Part shown: piece after piece, positions 7,770 through 11,960 of the stretch
Layout of the letters: each line of letters begins with the position of its first letter
How positions within the stretch are numbered: the stretch's first letter is position 1
NCBI GenBank assembly: GCA_027576995.1
Contig: JANBQC010000749.1
Span: 1 to 11,960, forward strand
From: Dimargaris cristalligena
Taxonomy: Eukaryota; Kickxellomycota; Dimargaritomycetes; Dimargaritales; Dimargaritaceae
Direction: 5' to 3'
Length of the DNA stretch: 11,960 nt
The notes under the pieces: model-generated
What the model was told of the DNA's origin: nothing
Databases searched by the model: none
What the model saw: only the letters and a program-made list of their open reading frames with translations
Position numbers and translations under genes: made by a program

Positions 7770-8331
7770 GGCTGTCTTGCATTGTTGGTTGATAAGAAAA
7801 ATATAATAAACCAAAAACATTATAATCAAATAGTATAATCAATTTGGTACTCAGGGATACCATAAATTTGAGCTAAGTAAATAAAAATAAACAAATTGGA
7901 GTAGTAGCAATAAAATAACTGATAATAATAAAACTGGGTAAAAAGTTAATTGTCAGTATTATCTAGTGAAGTTAAAACAGATATTTATTTGTTTGTCTCG
8001 AAACTAACTTGTCCCTTTAACTGAGGGGACACTACTAAGGTATATATAATAAATTGACCTACTGGCTAAATTATAGTAATTTAAAGGGAAGCAAATTATA
8101 GAAATTGGAAGGTTGGAAGACACAGTCTTCCTAATTCTCCTTCATGTCAGATATTAATAAAACTAATAAAAAGAATTCATACTAAATAATTGTATAGTGT
8201 AATTCTAAGAAGGAAACCACTGGAGGCTAGTTATTCCCAAGCCCCACTCATAAAGGATAGTCAATAGTATAAAAGTAGTGATATGAAGTGGTCAATTATC
8301 ATGGGTTAAAGTCACTATTGATTTGGATGAC
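7770..8331. other. AT-rich non-coding DNA inside the element
   Basis: No gene was seen. It is AT-rich with poor CpG content. A perfect 7-base hairpin, GGAAGAC-ACA-GTCTTCC, is at 8115-8131. The last five bases (8327-8331, ATGAC) are the left target duplication of the solo LTR that follows. Confidence 0.4.
8327..8331 (+). repeat. Left target-site duplication ATGAC
   Basis: The five bases ATGAC directly before the solo LTR are repeated exactly at 8898-8902 directly after it. Five-base duplications are the norm for LTR-retrotransposon integrases. Confidence 0.8.
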
Positions 8332-8539
8332 TGTCGCCCGAGTTAACCACTCTTAGTCCGTCAAGAGTCTCGGGGGTAGGCTTCTAACAGTAGGTGGGGC
8401 GTCAGACATGGCCAAGCGGGCTGCTAGTGTTAGGGATGGTGACAATACTAACCGGATAAGGCAAGCGTAGGACATAGGCGAGGTCCGTGCTCTAGATGCA
8501 CACTTACTGGTTAGTACTAGGGGGTGAGCGTATATAGAG

Positions 8540-8545
8540 TTTATT
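8540..8545 (-). terminator. Polyadenylation signal of the minus-strand LTR
   Basis: AATAAA on the minus strand (CTCAATAAACTC) lies downstream of the LTR TATA box and is conserved between the two copies of the family. Confidence 0.5.
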
Positions 8546-8607
8546 GAGGTAAACTACGGGGGTAAGAATAAGCTAAGGTGCTAACCGGTCCCAAAGGGGA
8601 GCCCGGT

Positions 8608-8615
8608 TATATATA
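8608..8615 (-). promoter_or_regulatory. TATA box of the minus-strand LTR
   Basis: GTATATATAA on the minus strand is placed like the TATA box of the other LTR. Because this LTR is CpG-rich and little decayed, it could still drive transcription leftward through the polymerase remains toward 7500. Confidence 0.5.
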
Positions 8616-8897
8616 CGCTGAGGATGCCTCCCAAGGGGAGGTCCTGAAGGGGGAACTACATAATGGCTAACAATAAGGTGGACCGGCTGGCCCTCAGTTG
8701 AGCGGGGCTTCCATGGGAATTGGAAGGCACTAAGATCACCTACGAGTGATTAGTGCGAACTCCGGGAGGCCTGGCCGGTTAAGGGGCTATCAATGATGTT
8801 CGGCCTGGTTAGGGCCGGGGGGTACAATATGGCGTTATACGGCCTGATATGATGGTGGTCATATTGGTTGGATTAGGACGGATTAGGAGGGGCGACA

Positions 8898-8902
8898 ATG
8901 AC
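8898..8902 (+). repeat. Right target-site duplication ATGAC
   Basis: This is the partner of 8327-8331. It starts the 30-base spacer that separates the two head-to-head LTRs. Confidence 0.8.
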
Positions 8903-9195
8903 CTATAACTTCATTAATAATAGATAGTGTCAGCCCTCCTAATTCCACCTAAATATGGGAGTACCAATTGTCCCATTCTATCCTACCTTATAGCACCATA
9001 CTGCCCTCCTTTACCATCTAACATCCTAGGACTGACCTCAACACTTCACATGTGACACTCTGCCAGCTAATCCAACAACCCCCAGTTCCCATGAAAGTCT
9101 TCTAGAAGCAAGGCCACCCAGCCAGCCTCTTTCCCTACTTATAATTAGTCCTATTGTATTCTCCTTGGGACCTCTTGTTATGAGCAGTCCCTGTG

Positions 9196-9203
9196 TATAA
9201 ATA
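9196..9203 (+). promoter_or_regulatory. TATA box of the plus-strand LTR
   Basis: TATAAATA lies in the U3 part of the older LTR and 64 bases before its AATAAA. The counterpart in the younger LTR (8608-8615, minus strand) keeps the same relative place, which supports a real promoter in the ancestral LTR. Confidence 0.6.
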
Positions 9204-9266
9204 GCCAGGCCCCTCTGGGACCAGTTAGCAAGTCAGTTTATTTTCTTACCCCCATAGTTTACTCCT

Positions 9267-9272
9267 AATAAA
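9267..9272 (+). terminator. Polyadenylation signal of the plus-strand LTR
   Basis: AATAAA (CTCCTAATAAACTATT) stands at the expected R-region position. The same hexamer occurs at the matching position of the inverted LTR (8540-8545, minus strand). Confidence 0.5.
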
Positions 9273-9476
9273 CTATTTATATGCTCACCCACTGTATTGA
9301 CCAGTAAGTGTGCCTACTGCACATCCCTTGCATTAAGCCTGCACATATCTTTTATTGGTTAGTACTACTCCCACCCTAATGATAATAGCCCACTTAGCCA
9401 AGTCTAAGCCCTGCCTATTGTTAGAAGCCTACCCCCGAGACTCTTGATGGACTAAGAGTGGTTAACTCGGGCGACA

Positions 9477-9851
9477 AATGGAAAAGTAAATGGTGTTGGA
9501 AATTCATTCCCCTGTCCCACTGATTCCATCTCTGTGATTGGATTGTTCTATACTCAGGACTATATTCTAGCTGTTACTATATCATTCTATACCTGGGACT
9601 TTGTCCTAATCATTATTACTGCTATTATCTAATTCAATAAAACTAACTGTGGGCATCTAGCCTTGCCCCTTGTGGTTCTTTCTCTCTTCTTTAAAATCTT
9701 TATAGTTGCAATTGAAGGTACTTGTATTTACTATCATATTTATATTTCTAATAAATGGAAGTATGATTTGGAAAGCTGAAGGAAAAGAGAATCAGCAAGT
9801 ATAAGGAAATAAAATAACTCTCTCAGCCCTGGACTGTTCCCATGGAAATGA
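9477..9851. other. Non-coding DNA upstream of the recombinase ORF
   Basis: AT-rich and almost free of CpG. It holds AATAAAACTAACTGTGGG near 9637 followed by pyrimidine-rich sequence, which resembles the tail of an LTR, but I found no matching start or second copy. No open frame is credible. Confidence 0.3.
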
Positions 9852-10903
9852 CTTATCAATCATCCAGGGATCTTGAATCCATCCAAAGTATGGCCACTTC
9901 TTAGATTAGTAACAGGTACTAGTGCTTATATAGCCTCTGCCCAACTGCCTATGGCAGCACAGTTGGCACACTTGACCCCTAATTTACCAGAAGGGTGTAT
10001 AGCATCAACCATCCTGAAGAACAGCCTCTCCAAGGCAACTTGGAAAACCTATGAGAATCATCATTACCAATTTCTGCAATTCTGTCAATTGAGAGGTATT
10101 TCAGCACATCCAATCTCAGAAGCAACTCTAATTTTGTACCTAGTACATCTGTACACCTTAAGGGTAAATCCCTGATCAATACCTGGGAGGTTGGCACTAA
10201 TAATAAAGGTTGATAGGGTCACTTATGGCCAGGCTAAATTTTCTGAGGAGGCTGCATCACAGTTTCGAAAAGGCTATGCAGTTACCTTTTACCAGGACTT
10301 TCCAGAGGCGAGGGATCCCCAAGGAGCACACCCAATCCCCACACATCTCTATAGGTGTCTGTATTCCCTGGGGTGGATCCCAAATAGGGTACAATTAGAA
10401 TGAGGGGCCCTATTTATCATTGGTATTATTTTTGGTCTACGTGTGAGTTTATTAGCTAGCCTACAACGGCAAGATGTGACCCTTGAGGGTCCTACTTTAT
10501 CTATCTTTATTTTAGGTGAAAAACGTAAGGCACACTTAGAAGGTATCCATTGGGTAGCCAGTCCAATTTGCCCAGGCTTTAAAGCCATTCTTAAACAGTA
10601 TCTAGTGTCACAAAACTCAGACAGGCTATGGCAAACATTCAAGACTAACTCAGCGGCCTGGGTTACCAGGTGTATTCAAGCCCTATTACAATCATTTGGG
10701 CATCAGGATATAACTGCCTCTGACTACTCATCACATCGTTTGAGGAAGACAATGGTTGCAGGTATGCTCGCTGCCAAGATTAATCCATTGAGGGTATTGG
10801 ATTGGGGCCGTTGGGAGGCATTAGAAACCATAAGGGCTTATTGCCGAGTGTCTTTACCTTATCATCCTGATCTCCAATTAATTTTTTCATTTATCATTTA
10901 ACG
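9852..10903 (+). pseudogene. Tyrosine recombinase of the DIRS-type element
   Basis: It would integrate the circular DNA copy by site-specific strand exchange. One frame runs from the stop at 9849-9851 to TAA 10901-10903, with stops only at TGA 10173-10175 and TGA 10401-10403. Both fit CGA (Arg) or TGG (Trp) origins. The N-terminal part (about 9873-10175) has the core-binding helical pattern NSLSKATWKTYENHHYQFLQFC. The catalytic part reads IIFGLRVSLLASLQRQDV with the first Arg at 10440-10442, a Lys-rich turn GEKRKAH, the HRLR motif (His 10734-10736, Arg 10743-10745), Trp in GRW (10812-10814) and the nucleophile Tyr in AYCRV (10839-10841). All catalytic positions I can assign are intact despite the two stops. 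Its start codon is not clear. Total length of about 340 residues fits the family. Confidence 0.88.
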
Positions 10904-11073
10904 GATTCAACCATTTTTCGGTTATCACATTTCAATTTCTGCAAGTTTCTATCCATTTCATCTAACTAGTGTTATAAAATCTATATTTGGTTAAAAACCT
11001 TTCGGACTACTCCTTTGTAATGGAATCGTTAATTCGAGAGTTGGGGTATTGGGAATAGGCATCTATTAATGAT
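10904..11073. other. Non-coding DNA between recombinase and right direct repeat
   Basis: A few CpGs reappear here (TTTTTCGG, CCTTTCGGAC, AATTCGAGAG). In a split-repeat element this would be the B1 part. A comparison by eye with the DNA after the right repeat shows only the short match at 11058-11076. Confidence 0.3.
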
Positions 11074-11076
11074 AAT
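11058..11076 (+). repeat. 19-base direct repeat, first copy
   Basis: GGCATCTATTAATGATAAT matches 11368-11386 at 17 of 19 positions; both differences are transitions. It abuts and overlaps by three bases the right ~137-bp repeat. Confidence 0.55.
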
Positions 11077-11209
11077 TCGTTTATACAAGCTTATTATGTT
11101 AATAGAGAGGAAAGAAAAAAAATCTGTAAAAATATTACTTTCATTGAAGTAGTAAGGAAAAGTTTTCTAGTGAAAATTTGTTTCTCTATCTTTCTCCTTA
11201 TATTCCTTC
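11074..11209 (+). repeat. Right copy of the ~137-bp direct repeat
   Basis: This is the same sequence as 3831-3968 in the same orientation, about 170 bases after the recombinase stop. It differs by CG to TG or CA changes (TAGCGAAA to TAGTGAAA), a few other substitutions, and a shorter pyrimidine tail. Immediately before it is the first copy of a 19-base repeat (11058-11076) whose second copy is at 11368-11386. Confidence 0.75.
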
Positions 11210-11699
11210 CTACCACCCGACCCTATTAGTTTATTCTATTTTTACGTTCAAAAATTTGCCTCTGCCGTGTTCTTTACACTTGTGCACGACGACCTTTTAG
11301 TTATTATAGACCGTGGGCTTGTCCATTGTGCGAAATAAGTATCGCCAATAAATAAAAAAACGTCGACGGCATCTATTAACGATGATGAAGGGAATTGATC
11401 GTTCCTTCTGTTCGTCTGTGTAACCTCCAATAGCTGCTCCTCCCAAAATACATCATTAATCTGAAGGAGTGGTTCGGAAACAGTTCGCTGTTACATGCAC
11501 TATTCTGGTGATCTGCTGAGCTATGGAGTTGGTCGATGGCCGGTGTCACTTGTAACCAAGGTGACCAGACTGGGCCATCTCATTGTTCCATTCTTCTGAC
11601 GATGGCCGATTGGGTGGCTAAGCCGAACCCCTGTCGGACTTCCAGTGAGACGCTGGCATTGGGAAAAGCGGGCTAAAGATGCTAATGGCAGCCATTCCC
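11210..11699. other. Host-like DNA after the retroelement
   Basis: CpG dinucleotides are common again (GCACGACGACC, AACGTCGACGGC), like the left host region and unlike the transposon. A minus frame of 60 codons (11248-11430) has no feature to support it. No gene is recognised. Confidence 0.35.
11368..11386 (+). repeat. 19-base direct repeat, second copy
   Basis: GGCATCTATTAACGATGAT, the partner of 11058-11076, lies 310 bases further on. It could mark the outer end of the retroelement (end of a B2 part) or be an unrelated duplication. Confidence 0.5.
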
Positions 11700-11852
11700 T
11701 TACAAAACACCGTATCGTCTAAGGGAAGGGAAGGGCAGGGCAGGGAATTGGTAGTCTGCAGACTTCATATATGTTAAGGTGGAAGAACTGCGTCGAACGA
11801 ATATGGGGCGATATGTTAGCAAAGCCACTAATAATATCAAGCAATTGGCCAT
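11700..11852 (-). CDS. Doubtful short ORF with hydrophobic N-terminus
   Basis: ATG at 11852 opens 50 codons starting MANCLILLVALLTY, a hydrophobic stretch that could pass for a signal peptide or membrane anchor, followed by a basic and Ser/Thr-rich tail. The frame is also open upstream to the window edge (11960), so it could be an exon of a gene beyond the window. The 3' part overlaps the G-run cluster at 11723-11745, which is C-rich on this strand and gives Pro/Phe/Ala codons. Short length and lack of a known motif keep confidence low. Confidence 0.2.
   Translation of the reverse strand: MANCLILLVALLTYRPIFVRRSSSTLTYMKSADYQFPALPFPSLRRYGVL
11723..11745 (+). other. Potential G-quadruplex
   Basis: Five GGG runs (11723, 11728, 11733, 11738, 11743) are separated by two-base spacers AA, AA, CA, CA. 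This meets the usual G3 with short-loop rule and predicts a stable quadruplex on the plus strand. It is also a short direct repeat of a five-base unit. Confidence 0.6.
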
Positions 11853-11960
11853 GTCCGTCGAAAATACTGAAAGACTCACGATGTGGGTGAAGTTCAGCTT
11901 GGTTGTATAAGGTTTTAACCGATATGTGTATGGGAAAATTGGTGGGATGTTTATTTTCAA

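Larger units (their letters stand above)
8332..8897 (-). mobile_element. Solo LTR, younger copy, with ATGAC target duplication
   Basis: This is a 566-base unit with complementary ends TGTCGCCC and GGGCGACA, flanked on both sides by ATGAC (8327-8331 and 8898-8902). That is the normal mark of an LTR retrotransposon reduced to one LTR by recombination. The sense direction is minus: on that strand a TATATATAA-type TATA box (8608-8615) precedes AATAAA (8540-8545) by about 65 bases, as in a U3-R-U5 layout. No open frame is present. The copy keeps many CpGs, unlike the neighbouring copy and the surrounding retroelement, so it inserted recently or escaped methylation. The family (Gypsy or Copia) cannot be told from an LTR alone. 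Confidence 0.85.
8928..9476 (+). mobile_element. Solo LTR, older inverted copy of the same family
   Basis: This 549-base unit has ends TGTCAGCC and GGGCGACA and is the reverse complement of a diverged copy of 8332-8897. The last 58 bases match the outer end of the first LTR with one difference (CCG to CCA). Further inside, matches such as CACACTTACTGGT and GGGGGTAAGAA alternate with changed positions. Sense is plus: TATAAATA at 9196-9203 and AATAAA at 9267-9272. Most differences from the first copy are CG to TG or CA, so this copy is older and CpG-decayed. The flanks GATAG and AATGG do not match, so no target duplication is evident. Confidence 0.8.
3831..11209 (+). mobile_element. Decayed DIRS-type (tyrosine-recombinase) retrotransposon
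   Basis: Plus-strand remains of Gag-like, reverse transcriptase, RNase H, methyltransferase-like and tyrosine recombinase parts occur in the order known for DIRS elements. This class integrates with a tyrosine recombinase in place of an integrase. The proposed limits are two direct copies of a ~137-bp sequence (3831-3968 and 11074-11209). That could be the A1/A2 parts of the split direct repeats described for Ngaro- and PAT-type elements, but I could not find a convincing B1/B2 pair apart from a 19-base match. Without the two solo LTRs inside it, the unit would be about 6.2 kb, a normal size for the class. It is dead: stops break every ORF, one frameshift sits at a G run, and many codons fit loss of CpG. 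The coding evidence is strong; the exact ends are uncertain. Confidence 0.7.

Noticed and set aside
8115..8131. Perfect 7-base hairpin as a terminator or regulatory RNA
   Set aside because: Short, isolated in AT-rich non-coding DNA, and no gene ends or starts nearby.
8332..9476. A single foldback or MITE DNA transposon with very long inverted repeats
   Set aside because: ATGAC flanks the first half alone on both sides, and each half has its own TG...CA ends, TATA box and AATAAA, so two LTRs fit better.
9979..10642. Minus-strand frames opposite the recombinase (9979-10197, 10349-10642) and plus frame 10210-10398
   Set aside because: Shadows of the recombinase reading frame, which carries the catalytic motifs.
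1..11960. CRISPR arrays, rRNA, tRNA, bacterial operons or an antiviral defence system
   Set aside because: No spaced short repeats, RNA gene motifs, ribosome-binding sites or gene clusters of that kind were seen; the content is eukaryotic transposon and host DNA.

Overview
The window looks like a repeat-rich, AT-rich eukaryotic locus, most probably fungal. The best single guess is a rust (Pucciniales), but this is an inference and not proven. Supporting signs are a spliced gene for a secreted protein with compact GT...CTAAT...AG intron signals, a DIRS-type tyrosine-recombinase retrotransposon, solo LTRs, and old repeats that have lost CpG in a way expected from cytosine methylation. No bacterial operon, RBS, rRNA, tRNA or CRISPR signal was seen.

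Layout. 1-1828: AT-rich, largely non-coding DNA with one doubtful plus-strand ORF (1097-1435). 1829-3604, minus strand: one gene for a roughly 500-550 residue secreted protein of unknown family. It has a TATA box (3646-3653), a signal-peptide exon (3308-3532), an intron of uncertain extent (3096-3307, or only 3246-3307 followed by two in-frame stops), a middle segment (2757-3095), and a 307-codon C-terminal frame (1829-2752) displaced by one base. 3831-11209: a region bounded by two ~137-bp direct copies of the same sequence, holding a decayed DIRS-type element. On the plus strand its order is a Gag-like frame (5002-5601), reverse transcriptase (5576-6418), RNase H (6419-7066), a methyltransferase-like tail (7015-7548) and tyrosine recombinase (9852-10903).

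The retrotransposon carries many in-frame stops and at least one frameshift at a G9 run, so it is dead. Even so, the reverse transcriptase YLDD box and the recombinase R/H-x-x-R/W/Y catalytic set can still be read. Between its polymerase and recombinase parts lie about 2.3 kb of other DNA. About half of that is two head-to-head solo LTRs of one LTR-retrotransposon family (8332-8897 minus, 8928-9476 plus). The first is CpG-rich, with a perfect 5-bp target duplication ATGAC. The second is CpG-depleted and has no clear duplication. Two minus-strand ORFs with good ATG contexts (4148-4429, 7509-7769) lie antisense within the element and are unexplained.

11210-11960: host-like, CpG-containing DNA with a strong potential G-quadruplex (11723-11745) and a doubtful minus ORF. 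The story is a host secreted-protein gene beside a transposon nest built in layers: an old DIRS-type element, then LTR elements reduced to solo LTRs.
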